From positions 124,001-188,000 of the forward strand of contig NZ_JNXT01000002.1 of the NCBI RefSeq assembly GCF_000716675.1: a DNA stretch of 64,000 bases. The letters run 5' to 3'. Below the pieces are notes generated by a model. The model searched no databases, had not been told where the DNA came from, and saw only the letters and a list, made by a program, of their open reading frames with translations. The first letter of the stretch is position 1, and each line of letters begins with the position of its first letter. A program made the position numbers and the translations under genes. This DNA is from Streptomyces alboflavus (GTDB taxonomy: Bacteria > Actinomycetota > Actinomycetes > Streptomycetales > Streptomycetaceae). Shown one piece after another: positions 17,242-25,840 of this stretch.

Positions 17242-18807
17242 CTAGTCCCTGCGGTACTGCGCGGGCGAGTTCTTCGTGCCCTCGTCCTCGTACGATCCGG
17301 CCTTGCCCCGGTCCACATGGAACGTCGTGAGCGTGCTGACGGGCGAGCGCGGATCGCGGCGGTCGCCGATGACCCGCATGTGGGCGCTGAACCGCTCCGG
17401 CGTGACCTCGTACACGTCGTAGCCGTACCGGTTGCCCTCGAAGTACTTCAGATGCGGATTGGCCTTGCCCATCAGCGGGCCGTTGGTCGCGTTCCAGTTC
17501 GCGTCGTACGCGCCCGAGGTCACCGAGTGCGCGGTGAACTCCGTGCCCACCAGCGGGGATTCGGGCTCGTCGAAGTCCGTGCGGATGTCGTCGACGAACG
17601 CCGAGTGCCAGTCGCCGGTGATGACGACGAGGTCCTCCAGGCCGCTCTTGTGCACGTGCCCGAGGACCTCCTTCCGCTCGGCGAGGAAGCCGTCCCACTG
17701 ATCGGTGAACATGTACGAGCCGCCGGGCCGTCCCCGGAGCTGGCTCAGCATGATCGAGTTGGCCCAGACGTGCCAGGTGTCGGGGGCGCGGTCGACGGTC
17801 TTCTTCAGCCACGCCTTCTGCTCGGCGCCGAGGATCGTGCCGTCGGGCAGGTTCTGCGCCGAGCGGTACGAGCGCAGGTCGAGGACGGAGAGTTCGAGCA
17901 GGTCGCCCCAGCGGCGCACGCGGTGGATCTCCGGGTCGGGCAGCGCGGAACCGCCGAAGGAGTCGCGGTGCGGCATGTGCTCGAACCACGCCTGGTACGC
18001 GGCCGCGCGGCGCCGCATGAACGGAGCGCCGCCCCCGGTGCCGCTGTAGTCGTTGACCACCTCGTGGTCGTCCCAGGTGAGGAACCACGGATGGGCCGCG
18101 TGCGCCTCGCGCAGCGATTTGTCGCCCTTGTAGAGAGCGTGCCGTTTGCGGTAGTCGGCGAGGGTGAGGATCTCCGGGCCGTCGTGGTCGCGCACATGCT
18201 TCTCGGGTACGCCGCCGACCTGGCCGTGCTCGTAGATGTAGTCGCCGAGGTGGACGACGAAGTCGACCTTCTCGCGGGCGATCCCGCGGTGCGCGGCGTA
18301 GAAGCCGTCGTGGAACGCCTGACAGTTCGCGGCCGCGAAGGTCACCTTGGAGACACGGCCGCGGGGCGCCGTCTTCGTACGCCCGACGCGGCTGGTCCTG
18401 CCGAGCGCCTTGAACGCGTACCAGTAGTGCCGCCCGGGCGCGAGGCCGCCGACCGGCACGTGCACGCTGTGGCCGAGCGTCGCGGACGCGGGCGCGGTGC
18501 CGCGGGCCACGACGCGGCGCAGCCCCGGGTCCTTGGCGACGACCCAGTCGACCTCGACGACCTCGGGCAGTTTCTGTTCCGCGGCGAGGGGTTCGGGCGC
18601 GAGTCTGGTCCACAGGAGCACCGAGTGGGGCTGCGGATCACCGGAGGCCACGCCGAGCGTGAAGGGCGCGCGGTCGTACTCGGCGCCCAGGTTCTCGGCC
18701 GCCTCGCGCGCCTGCGCGGGGGTCAGGCCCGAGGCCAGCGGCCAGGCGAGGCTGAGCGCGCCGGCGGCCGCGGCGGACTTGAGCAGGTCACGGCGGTTGA
18801 CGGTCAT
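17242..18807 (-). CDS. phoD: PhoD-type alkaline phosphatase/phosphodiesterase
   Basis: 521 residues with a clear Tat signal (NRRDLLKSAAAAGALSLAWPLASG). The PhoD N-terminal domain (FTLGVASGDPQPHSVLLWTRL) is followed by the metallophosphatase domain: FAAANCQ with the Cys ligand found in PhoD, HLGDYIYE, WDDHEVVNDYSG and TGDWHSAF. It is an exported enzyme that releases phosphate from mono- and diesters using Ca/Fe in characterised relatives. The ATG at 18807 overlaps the upstream stop (TGATG), so it is translationally coupled to the upstream gene. No PHO box was recognised upstream of the pair. Confidence 0.92.
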   Translation of the reverse strand: MTVNRRDLLKSAAAAGALSLAWPLASGLTPAQAREAAENLGAEYDRAPFTLGVASGDPQPHSVLLWTRLAPEPLAAEQKLPEVVEVDWVVAKDPGLRRVVARGTAPASATLGHSVHVPVGGLAPGRHYWYAFKALGRTSRVGRTKTAPRGRVSKVTFAAANCQAFHDGFYAAHRGIAREKVDFVVHLGDYIYEHGQVGGVPEKHVRDHDGPEILTLADYRKRHALYKGDKSLREAHAAHPWFLTWDDHEVVNDYSGTGGGAPFMRRRAAAYQAWFEHMPHRDSFGGSALPDPEIHRVRRWGDLLELSVLDLRSYRSAQNLPDGTILGAEQKAWLKKTVDRAPDTWHVWANSIMLSQLRGRPGGSYMFTDQWDGFLAERKEVLGHVHKSGLEDLVVITGDWHSAFVDDIRTDFDEPESPLVGTEFTAHSVTSGAYDANWNATNGPLMGKANPHLKYFEGNRYGYDVYEVTPERFSAHMRVIGDRRDPRSPVSTLTTFHVDRGKAGSYEDEGTKNSPAQYRRD

Positions 18808-19382
18808 CAGCGGCCTCCGGCGGGCTTCAGGGTGAGGGAAACGGCGTCCGCGTAGCCGTCGTTGGACGTGCCGCCGCCGCTGCGGGTGAAGACGAGCAGG
18901 ACCCGCGCGGAGCGGGCGGTGGGCGGCACCGCCGCCTCGGCCGTGCGCTCCAGGAGCCCCGTGCGGCCCGCGCGGTCGGCCGCGCCGACCGGACCGAGGA
19001 CGCTGAGGGCGACCGGAGTGCCCTTGGCGTCGCGGAACTCCACGGACAGGCGCGCCCCGTCCTCCTGCGTCGCGTAGCCGCCTAGCCACGCCGTCACGGT
19101 GTAGCGCACCTTGCCCGCGTCGACGGCGCGCCGCCCCGTCGGGCCGCTCCGGGGCAGCGAGACGTCCTGGACCAGCGTGGTCCGCGGGCTGTTCCCGCCC
19201 GCGAAGAAGCGACTGCCGCGCCGGGCGGGCCCGGGGTCCGTCGGCGTCGGGTAGCCCCCGCCGAGGCTGTAGGCGATGAGCGCCGGGGCTCCCTGGGCGA
19301 CCTTCCAGCCGCGGACCGTCGTGACGGGGTCGGCCGTGCCGCCCGTCCCGCTCTCCGCGTCGCCGTTGACGACGAGATTCAC
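18807..19382 (-). CDS. Jelly-roll/CBM-like protein coupled to phoD
   Basis: 191 residues, mostly beta-strand. It opens with NLVVNGDAESG and proceeds through SRFFAGGNSPRTTLVQDVSL, YTVTAWLGGY, LSVEFRDAKG and VLLVFTRSGGGTSNDGYADAVSL, a pattern like CBM4/9-type carbohydrate-binding jelly rolls. No signal peptide or membrane segment is visible from the chosen GTG (19382, preceded by AGGAGG) or from the longer frame to 19436. It is the first gene of a two-gene operon with phoD. The function is unknown; a binding partner of PhoD is the simplest inference. Confidence 0.7.
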   Translation of the reverse strand: MNLVVNGDAESGTGGTADPVTTVRGWKVAQGAPALIAYSLGGGYPTPTDPGPARRGSRFFAGGNSPRTTLVQDVSLPRSGPTGRRAVDAGKVRYTVTAWLGGYATQEDGARLSVEFRDAKGTPVALSVLGPVGAADRAGRTGLLERTAEAAVPPTARSARVLLVFTRSGGGTSNDGYADAVSLTLKPAGGR

Positions 19383-19573
19383 GCACGCCTCCTGTTGATC
19401 GGTGAGTTGAGCGCGGTCAGCCCACCAGCCCCGCATGAACCAGGAGAAGCGTTTCGGCGAATTCTGTTACCAGCACCACTCCGACGCCGTGGCCCCCTCC
19501 GTTCCCGTGACGCCGCGACCACAGCGGGCTAGGTTGAGTGGCCGCAGGAGCCGACCGACCAGGGGGATTCGCC

Positions 19574-20368
19574 ATGTCGTACGACGTGTCGCTCATCAAC
19601 AGCAACGTGCCGCACTCGGCGCGCATCTGGAACTACTGGCTGGGCGGCAAGGACTGCTACGAGGTCGACCGTCAGGTCGGCGACGAGATCCGGGCGGCCA
19701 ACCCGGAGATCACCGAGATCGCCCGCGCCCAGCGCGCCTTCCTGGCGCGCGCGGTGACGTACCTCGTCGCCGAGGCCGGGATCCGGCAGTTCCTGGACGT
19801 CGGCACCGGTCTGCCCACGGCGGACAACACCCACGAGGTCGCCCAGCGGACCGCCCCCGAGTGCCGGATCGTCTACGTCGACCACGACCCGATCGTCCTC
19901 GCCCACGCCGCGGCCCTGCTCACCAGCGCCCCCGACGGCGCGACCGACTACATCCAGGCCGACCTGCGCGACCCCGGCACCATCCTGGAACGCGCCGCCG
20001 CCACCCTCGACTTCACACAGCCGATCGCGCTGATGCTGCTCGGCATCACCGCCCACCTCACCGACGACTCCGCGTACGAGGTCGTGGCCCGCCTCACCGA
20101 CGCCCTGCCGTCCGGCAGCCACCTCGTCCTGTGCGACGACACCGAGGTGATCCGGCCCGAGCAGATGCGCCGGATGATCGAGCAGTGGAACGAGGCGGGC
20201 GACAACCCGCGGGTCAACCGCAGCCCCGAGGAACTCGCCCGTTTCTTCGACGGCCTCGACTTCGTCGAGCCCGGCCTGGTCTCCGTGTCCCGGTGGCGCC
20301 CGGCGCCCGGGGGGTCCGAGCCGCCCGCGGAGGTCGACGACTTCGGCGGCGTCGCCCGCAAGCCCTGA
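19574..20368 (+). CDS. SAM-dependent methyltransferase, DUF574 type
   Basis: 264 residues of the actinomycete DUF574 (Methyltransf_19) family: SARIWNYWLGGKDCYEVDR at the N-terminus, then the SAM-binding strand FLDVGTGLPTADNTHEVAQ, YVDHDPIVLAHA and DYIQADLRDPGTIL. The substrate is unknown. The ATG at 19574 follows AGGGGGATTCGCC; the in-frame start at 19538 gives 12 extra residues without family similarity. A paralogue lies at 34682-35482 on the other strand. Confidence 0.88.
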   Translation: MSYDVSLINSNVPHSARIWNYWLGGKDCYEVDRQVGDEIRAANPEITEIARAQRAFLARAVTYLVAEAGIRQFLDVGTGLPTADNTHEVAQRTAPECRIVYVDHDPIVLAHAAALLTSAPDGATDYIQADLRDPGTILERAAATLDFTQPIALMLLGITAHLTDDSAYEVVARLTDALPSGSHLVLCDDTEVIRPEQMRRMIEQWNEAGDNPRVNRSPEELARFFDGLDFVEPGLVSVSRWRPAPGGSEPPAEVDDFGGVARKP

Positions 20369-20554
20369 CCCGGGCACCGCCGCACGCTCGACACCGTCGC
20401 GGACTCGCGCACCGTCGGCGCCCCGAACACCGGCGGACGGCAATTTTCATCTCTTCCTCCCGCGCATCAACCTCTCGCGCCCGAGACGACTCTTCCTTGG
20501 CAACGGCCCTCGCCATGACCAACTGACCAGAGGGCCAGAACAAGGAGGGGAACT

Positions 20555-22492
20555 GTGCGCACGCACAGATGGAGAAACGCCGCCCTTGCCACCGGCATGG
20601 CCTCGGTGCTCGCCGCCACCGGAGCGACCGCCATGGCCGAGACGGGCAGCGCCCCGGCCACGCCCCAGGTACCCGACCTGCGCGCCGACGTGAACCGTGA
20701 CGGCCGCGTCGACGTCGAGGGCACCACCGACTCGGCCGGTGAGAACACCTGGACGGCGACCCGGGGCGCCGTCGTCCTGCCGAACGTCGACGACGACGCC
20801 AAGCGCTGCCCCGTCAAGGACGCGCAGGGCCGGCCCCTGACGGACGCCAAGCTGGCCCGCTGCAACGACGCCTCGGACACCAAGGTCAACGGCGCGCGCG
20901 ACGCCGCCGACCTGGCCCGGCTGAAGACCGTGCTGCTGCCCAAGACCCCGGCCGGCAGCCACGGCACGGCCAAGACGGTCGGCGCCGGCGCCAAGAAGTC
21001 CCGCCTCTTCGTCAAGCGCGACGGCCGCTGGACCCTGCTGCGGCCCACCGACAAGCTCACCACCAAGGAGCTGCGCGACGGCGTCGAGCTGGGCGTCGAG
21101 GCGACCGACGTGGTGCGCGACGCGGCGAAGTGGAACGGGGACGTGAAGGTCCGCTTCACCGTCACCGGCGGTGGCACGTCCCGCTCCGACGACGTCGTGC
21201 TGCGCACCGCCCCCGTCCTCACCCACCACCACCTGCAGCGCACCCAGGAAGTCCTCGTCACCGAGGTGCAGGGCCAGGGCCCCTACAGCCGTGCCCAGCA
21301 GAAGTTCGTCAAGGACCTCGCCAAGAAGGTGAAGGACGCCGGGATAGCCAAGCCCATGACGAAGTTCACCAAGTACGCCGACCCGTGGGCGCAGGACTTC
21401 GTCGAGCCGGCCTACGCGAGCGTGCCGGGCCCCGGCGGCAAGCAGCACACCATGCGCGTCCTCATCCGCTCCGCGCAGCCCGACCGGGACGCCGGGCGCG
21501 AGCTGTTCGAGAAGATGCGCGGACCGGACGTCGGCGTGGTGCAGGTCAACGGGGTGCGCGAGAGCGAGGAGTGGACGCTCAACTCCATGGGCAACCTGGA
21601 GACCATTCCGCCGTACACCCTGAACGGCAAGAGCTACCCCGCCGGACGCATCATCCAGGGCTACCGCGCCGACTCCGGCTCCAAGCCCGCCAAGGCGATG
21701 CGCACGTTCCTGAAGTCGCAGGGCGTGCAGGCGCCGCTGCTGCTCGACACGTCCTGGCTGACCGTCGGCCACGTGGACGAGTTCGTCCAGTTCCTGCCCG
21801 CCGATACCCCGCGCGGCTGGCGCATCGGTGTCGCCGACCCGGCCATGGGTGTGGAACTGCTCGCCAAGGCCAAGCGGGAGGGCCACGGCGCCAAGAAGAT
21901 GTTCTCCGTGCCGCGTTCCCCCGACGTCCCGGCGCCCAAGGAGACCATCGACAAGGTCCTCGCCTCGTCGAAGTTCCACGCCGACAACAAGCTGGCGGCC
22001 GAGCGCATCAAGGCGAACCTCGACATCCTCAAGCGCGAGACCGGCATCACCGACGACGAGATCGTCAAGGTGCCCGGCCTGTTCACGCGCGACGGGGACG
22101 AGGGCAGCGCCCTCAGCGACAGCCGCAAGCTGCGCCGCATGGGCCCCGACCGGCTGCAGAAGTTCAACCAGCTGCGCGGCGCCGACGAGCAGAAGGAGCG
22201 CGGCGGCGCCGACGCCCCCCAGGCCCCCACGCGGACGCACAGCGCGTATGTGCCGGGTGCCGTCAACGGCGTCCTGCTGAGCCCGACGAGCTACCTGGCG
22301 CCCCAGCAGTGGGGTCCCGTCATCGGCGGCCGCGACATCTTCACCGACGCCGTGACCTCCGTGTACGCCAAGGCGGGCTTCAAGACGACCTACATCGACG
22401 ACTGGTACACGTACCACCTCGGCATGGGTGAGGTGCACTGCGGCACCAACACGCTGCGCGACGCCACCGCGCCGTGGTGGCCCAAGGCGTAG
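20555..22492 (+). CDS. Secreted protein-arginine deiminase (PAD) homologue
   Basis: 645 residues with a signal peptide (NAALATGMASVLAATGATAMA), so probably extracellular. An EF-hand-like loop DVNRDGRVD follows at ~48. The C-terminal half is a PAD catalytic domain in the same order as mammalian PAD4: WAQD (Asp 281, matching Asp350), SMGNLETIPP, LLLDTSWLTVGHVDEF (His 406 and Asp 408, matching His471 and Asp473) and GEVHCGTN (Cys 629, matching the nucleophile Cys645). It should convert peptidyl-arginine to citrulline with release of ammonia, probably Ca-dependent. By eye, the place of PAD4 Arg374 is an Asn. The GTG start has AAGGAGG upstream. It stands alone between terminators. Confidence 0.85.
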   Translation: MRTHRWRNAALATGMASVLAATGATAMAETGSAPATPQVPDLRADVNRDGRVDVEGTTDSAGENTWTATRGAVVLPNVDDDAKRCPVKDAQGRPLTDAKLARCNDASDTKVNGARDAADLARLKTVLLPKTPAGSHGTAKTVGAGAKKSRLFVKRDGRWTLLRPTDKLTTKELRDGVELGVEATDVVRDAAKWNGDVKVRFTVTGGGTSRSDDVVLRTAPVLTHHHLQRTQEVLVTEVQGQGPYSRAQQKFVKDLAKKVKDAGIAKPMTKFTKYADPWAQDFVEPAYASVPGPGGKQHTMRVLIRSAQPDRDAGRELFEKMRGPDVGVVQVNGVRESEEWTLNSMGNLETIPPYTLNGKSYPAGRIIQGYRADSGSKPAKAMRTFLKSQGVQAPLLLDTSWLTVGHVDEFVQFLPADTPRGWRIGVADPAMGVELLAKAKREGHGAKKMFSVPRSPDVPAPKETIDKVLASSKFHADNKLAAERIKANLDILKRETGITDDEIVKVPGLFTRDGDEGSALSDSRKLRRMGPDRLQKFNQLRGADEQKERGGADAPQAPTRTHSAYVPGAVNGVLLSPTSYLAPQQWGPVIGGRDIFTDAVTSVYAKAGFKTTYIDDWYTYHLGMGEVHCGTNTLRDATAPWWPKA

Positions 22493-22503
22493 GGCCGTTC
22501 TCC

Positions 22504-22539
22504 GCGGGACCGGCGCGCCACCACGGGCGCCGGTCCCGC
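22504..22539 (+). terminator. Terminator of the deiminase gene
   Basis: 13-bp stem GCGGGACCGGCGC / GCGCCGGTCCCGC with a 10-nt loop, 11 nt after the stop codon. Confidence 0.7.
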
Positions 22540-22578
22540 TCTGCTCCCGGAGAATCCGTACCACGCGCCGGTCCCGCC

Positions 22579-22610
22579 TCTGCCGTCGGCGAATCTGCCG
22601 ACGGCCGAGA
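22579..22610. promoter_or_regulatory. Two PopR-box-like motifs before clpP3
   Basis: TCTGCC-GTC-GGCGAA (22579-22593) and TCTGCC-GAC-GGCCGAGAA (22594-22611), 15 bp apart. Both match the left half and the GGC of the S. lividans PopR operator TTCTGCC-N3-GGCAGAA, recalled from the literature. A weaker copy (TCTGCT-CCC-GGAGAA) starts at 22540. Confidence 0.6.
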
Positions 22611-22679
22611 AAGCGGCCGGTCCTCCTCGTCCCGATCCACAGTGGTCCCACCGACCGCACCACGACGAGGAGGCCCGAG

Positions 22680-23327
22680 ATGACACCGCCGCACACCGAC
22701 TGGCCCGCGCACCCGCGTGCCGAGGACGGGGACACCCCCGCCACCCGCTTCGACGACCAGCTGGCCGCGCAACTCCTCGGCCAGCGCATCGTGTTCCTCG
22801 GCACCCAGGTCGACGAGGTCTCCGCGAACCGGGTCTGCGCCCAGCTCCTGCTCCTTTCCGCCGAGGATCCGCGCACCGACATCAGCCTGTACATCAACAG
22901 CCCCGGCGGCGGCGTGCACGCCGGGCTCGCCATCTACGACACGATGCAGCTGATCCCCAACGACGTCTCCACCCTCGCCATGGGCTTCGCCGCCAGCATG
23001 GGCCAGTTCCTGCTGACCGTCGGCACCCCCGGCAAGCGGCACGCGCTGCCGAACGCGCGCATCATGATGCACCAGCCCTCGGCAGGCGTCGGCGGGACCA
23101 CCGCCGACATCGCGATCCAGGCGGAGAACCTGGAGTTCACCAAGCGAACCATGGAGCGGATCACCGCGGAGCACACCGGGCAGTCCCCGGAGACCATCGC
23201 CCGCGACGGCGACCGCGACCGCTGGTTCACGGCCGAACAGGCCAAGGAGTACGGCATGGTCGACCACGTCGTGACGTCGCTCGCCGACGTCCGCCCGGCG
23301 GCCTCGAAGCGACGGATGGGGCTGTGA
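22680..23327 (+). CDS. clpP3: ATP-dependent Clp protease proteolytic subunit (ClpP3-type)
   Basis: 215 residues. The serine-protease triad is complete: Ser 106 in FAASMGQFL, His 131 in MMHQPSAG, and Asp 180 in [18 protein letters not shown]. The INSPGG oxyanion motif is present. It forms the proteolytic barrel that degrades proteins fed by Clp ATPases in the cytoplasm. The ATG at 22680 is preceded by GAGGAGG; the open frame upstream overlaps the promoter. It is coupled to the second clpP (overlap GTGA), with PopR-like boxes upstream and a popR-like gene 1.5 kb away, which is the basis for the clpP3 assignment. Confidence 0.88.
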   Translation: MTPPHTDWPAHPRAEDGDTPATRFDDQLAAQLLGQRIVFLGTQVDEVSANRVCAQLLLLSAEDPRTDISLYINSPGGGVHAGLAIYDTMQLIPNDVSTLAMGFAASMGQFLLTVGTPGKRHALPNARIMMHQPSAGVGGTTADIAIQAENLEFTKRTMERITAEHTGQSPETIARDGDRDRWFTAEQAKEYGMVDHVVTSLADVRPAASKRRMGL

Positions 23328-23977
23328 CCATGAACCACTCCACGAGGCACCCGGGCCCGCACCCGATGACCATGAGCCAGTACACGATCCCGACCGTCGT
23401 CGAACGCACCCCGCAGGGCGAGCGCGCGTACGACGTCTACAGCCGGCTCCTGTCCGAGCGCATCATCTTCCTCGGCACCGAGATCGACGACGGCGTCGCC
23501 AACGTCGTCATCGCCCAGCTCCTGCACCTGGAGTCGGCCGCGCCGGAGCACGAGATCGCGCTCTACATCAACTCGCCCGGCGGCTCCGTCACTTCCCTGA
23601 TGGCGATCTACGACACCATGACGTTCGTCGGCGCGCCGATCTCGACGTTCTGCGTCGGCCAGGCCGCCTCCACCGCGGCCGTGCTGCTCGCGGGCGGCGA
23701 CCCCGGGCGGCGGTTCGTCCTGGAGCACGCCCGGGTGCTGCTCGGCCAGCCCGCGAGCGGCGGACAGCAGGGCACCGTCTCGGACCTGAGCCTGCACGCC
23801 AAGGAGATGGTGCGGATCCGCGCCCAGGTGGAGGAGGTCCTCGCCCGCCACACCCACCACGACGTGGCGACGCTGCGCGCGGACACCGACCGGGACAAGG
23901 TGTTCACCGCCCACGAGGCGGTCGCCTACGGCCTCGCCGACGAGGTCGTCAGCCGCCGCCGGGCGGTGGCGGCCTGA
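23324..23977 (+). CDS. clpP4: ClpP-like subunit (ClpP4-type) lacking the catalytic histidine
   Basis: 217 residues from the GTG overlapping clpP3's stop (an ATG at 23330 is an alternative, two residues shorter). The fold and INSPGG are conserved, the nucleophile region is GQAASTAA (Ser 116), and the Asp region [13 protein letters not shown] is kept. In the His position, where ClpP3 has MMHQP, it reads LLGQP (Gly 141). Unless another residue substitutes, it should be catalytically dead or impaired and act as the partner ring or structural subunit of ClpP3. The 3' end overlaps the convergent NUDIX gene by 29 nt. Confidence 0.85.
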   Translation: MTMNHSTRHPGPHPMTMSQYTIPTVVERTPQGERAYDVYSRLLSERIIFLGTEIDDGVANVVIAQLLHLESAAPEHEIALYINSPGGSVTSLMAIYDTMTFVGAPISTFCVGQAASTAAVLLAGGDPGRRFVLEHARVLLGQPASGGQQGTVSDLSLHAKEMVRIRAQVEEVLARHTHHDVATLRADTDRDKVFTAHEAVAYGLADEVVSRRRAVAA

Positions 23978-24815
23978 GCGGTGTGGGACCGGGCCGTGCG
24001 GGACCGGGCGACGGTGCGGGACCGGGCCGTGCGGCGTCGGGTCGTGCGGGGTCGGGCTGTGCCGCCCCCGCGTACCGGGCGACGACCGGCTCCAGATAGT
24101 CGGCGTGGTCGGCACCCGGCCCGGTCAGCTCCGCCAGCTCGGCCCAGGAGCCGACGAGCGCGATCCGGTCCAGCTCCGGCTCGCGACCCCGGGCCGTCTC
24201 GGCGGCGACCCGGTACGCGAAACGCTCGCGCAGCAGCGCGGCAGGGCGCGGCGGGGCGAGGAACAGGACGCCGACGCTGCCGTGCGTCCCGCGCGTCACG
24301 AGCCACAGCCGGAGCTCCCCGGGCGCCGACTCGATGCCGGTCTCCTCGGCCAGCTCCCGGGCGGCGTGCCCGCGCACCGCGGCCAGGTCGAGTACCTGGC
24401 CGTCGCCGGGCGGCTCCACGGAACCGCCCGGCAGCAGCCAGCGGCCGGGCGTGGACGTCGAACGCCCCATCCGGCCGACGAGCAGGCGGCCGTCGCAGGT
24501 CGGCTGCGCGACGTCGGCGAAGAGCCCGGGCAGGCGCGCGGTGGCACCGGGGACCCACCGCAGCACATAGCGCCGGTACGTCGTCCTCGCCCAGGTGAGG
24601 ACGACGCCGTGCGGCCCGTCCCGGGTCAGGCCCGCGCACGCCGCCACCGGCCCGTCGAAGAGACTCGGGTTGGCCCGGACCTTCTCGTCCCAGACGCGGT
24701 CCATGGCGAGCCGCTCCCACGGCGGCGGCTCGGGCGCGGGGGCCTCCACCAGGCGGAGCCGCCGTACGTCCAGGAGTTCGACGCCGGGCGGGGGAGGCGT
24801 CGGACCAGCCGACAC
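23949..24815 (-). CDS. NUDIX hydrolase-like protein
   Basis: 288 residues. A NUDIX core with WLLPGGSVE and RELAEETGI is recognisable, but the box is lengthened between GGSVE and [10 protein letters not shown] by about five residues compared with the canonical GX5EX7REUXEEXGU. Members cleave nucleoside diphosphates linked to another moiety; the substrate is unknown. The last ~40 residues are Pro/Ala-rich and low-complexity. The GTG start lies 6 nt after the popR stop, so it is probably cotranscribed with popR, and its 3' end overlaps clpP4. Confidence 0.7.
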   Translation of the reverse strand: MSAGPTPPPPGVELLDVRRLRLVEAPAPEPPPWERLAMDRVWDEKVRANPSLFDGPVAACAGLTRDGPHGVVLTWARTTYRRYVLRWVPGATARLPGLFADVAQPTCDGRLLVGRMGRSTSTPGRWLLPGGSVEPPGDGQVLDLAAVRGHAARELAEETGIESAPGELRLWLVTRGTHGSVGVLFLAPPRPAALLRERFAYRVAAETARGREPELDRIALVGSWAELAELTGPGADHADYLEPVVARYAGAAQPDPARPDAARPGPAPSPGPARPGPTPLRPPPPGGG

Positions 24816-24821
24816 CCCGGC

Positions 24822-25421
24822 CTAGGCGGCGAGCCGGAGCTGGGCCTGGTGCGATCCCTGGTCCGTGGTGCCGTGGGGCGCCGCGAGCGGGGTGGTGACG
24901 ATGGACACCGCGCGCTGCTGGGGTGCCGTGGCCGGGCGCTGGGCGGCCGTCGCGGCCCGCTGGTCCCGGGAGCGCGGGCGGCGGGCGGCGGCGAGCAGTT
25001 CGCCGTGGGCCAGCGCGAGGAGGTCGGCGAGGTCGAGGCCCAGTGCGGCGGCGGCCGCGGCGAGCACTTCGGAGGACGCCTCCTTGCGGCCGCGCTCCAC
25101 CTCGGAGAGGTAGGGCACCGAGATCCGGGCCGCGTCGGCGACGTCCTTCAGGGTGCGCTCCTGGGCGCGGCGTTCGCGGCGCAGGAGATTTCCGACGAGG
25201 TGGCGCCACAGGGGCTCTCTGGGGGCGGGGCCGGGGGCGGTGGGCACGGTGCCGGGTGCGGGCGCGGCGGCCGGGGCGGTGGCTCCCGGCGCTGTGGCCT
25301 CCGTGTCCCGGGCCTGGCGCGTGGGGCGCGCGGGCCGCAGGGGGATGACGCGGGCGGCGGCCCGGCCCGCCCGGTGCGGAGGGCTCGTGGGATTCGTCGG
25401 GTTCGTCGCGTGGCTGCTCAC
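24822..25421 (-). CDS. popR: PopR-like XRE-family activator of clpP3-clpP4
   Basis: 199 residues. A Pro/Ala-rich N-terminal arm (~1-65) precedes an XRE helix-turn-helix (LKDVADAARISVPYLSEVERGRKEASSEVLAAAAAALGL). The protein ends ...LRLAA. In S. lividans, PopR activates clpP3clpP4 and is degraded by ClpP1/P2 through two C-terminal alanines; the HTH, the Ala-Ala end, the neighbouring clpP pair and the matching boxes all fit. The GTG at 25421 gives the full arm; a shorter start is possible. The neighbour downstream is the NUDIX gene. Confidence 0.8.
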   Translation of the reverse strand: MSSHATNPTNPTSPPHRAGRAAARVIPLRPARPTRQARDTEATAPGATAPAAAPAPGTVPTAPGPAPREPLWRHLVGNLLRRERRAQERTLKDVADAARISVPYLSEVERGRKEASSEVLAAAAAALGLDLADLLALAHGELLAAARRPRSRDQRAATAAQRPATAPQQRAVSIVTTPLAAPHGTTDQGSHQAQLRLAA

Positions 25422-25460
25422 GGCTTCAGGTTAGGAGCGGTGTTCCCGTCGTGGTCGGCG

Positions 25461-25498
25461 TTCTGCCGATGGCGTAGCGCGTTCTGCCGAGGGCGAAG
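25461..25498. promoter_or_regulatory. Two PopR-box-like motifs before popR
   Basis: TTCTGCC-GAT-GGCGTAG (25461-25477) and TTCTGCC-GAG-GGCGAAG (25482-25498), 21 bp apart, 40-77 bp upstream of popR. They share TCTGCC-N3-GGC with the boxes before clpP3, implying autoregulation. Confidence 0.6.
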
Positions 25499-25509
25499 TC
25501 CGGTGCGGG

Positions 25510-25840
25510 CGCAGCGTGTGGCCGAGCCGGACAAGGGGACATGTCCGTCCGCCGCACTCCGGAGCGCGCAGCCGGGAACCTAATCAATTGCCCCGCGCGT
25601 TGAAGCGGTTGGCGCCCCGCGCGCCGACCGCACACCGATCTCGCCCCGACCTCGCACCGACCAGTCACCGACTCCACGTACCAAGGACCGACCGCACCGA
25701 CTCCACGCGCGCCCGACTCCACGCACCGACCGCTCGCGGACGCCCACCTCGCCCGCGGGCCCACCGCCCGCCCACCTCGCGCACACCGACCACCGCCGAC
25801 CCACCGCCGCCCCGGCACCGACTCGACCAGGAGGCCCCGC
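25510..25840. other. C-rich leader with degenerate CACCGACTCC repeats
   Basis: About 330 nt upstream of the small secreted-protein gene. The plus strand is strongly C-rich and G-poor from about 25600, with repeated CACCGAC, CCGACTCCACG and GCCCACC elements. Frames across it are low-complexity and rejected. It may be a long unstructured transcript leader; no riboswitch was recognised. Confidence 0.4.

Noticed and set aside
17114..17245. 43-codon frame (GTG 17114) with a good AGAGGGGC ribosome site between the response regulator and phoD
   Set aside because: It runs through the 17-bp terminator stem and overlaps the phoD stop; its second half is Pro/Arg-rich and resembles no known protein.
9969..18613. 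Very long minus-strand frames (9969-16154 and 14078-18613)
   Set aside because: Arg/Ala/Gly/Pro-rich shadow translations opposite well-supported genes, a common effect of high GC.
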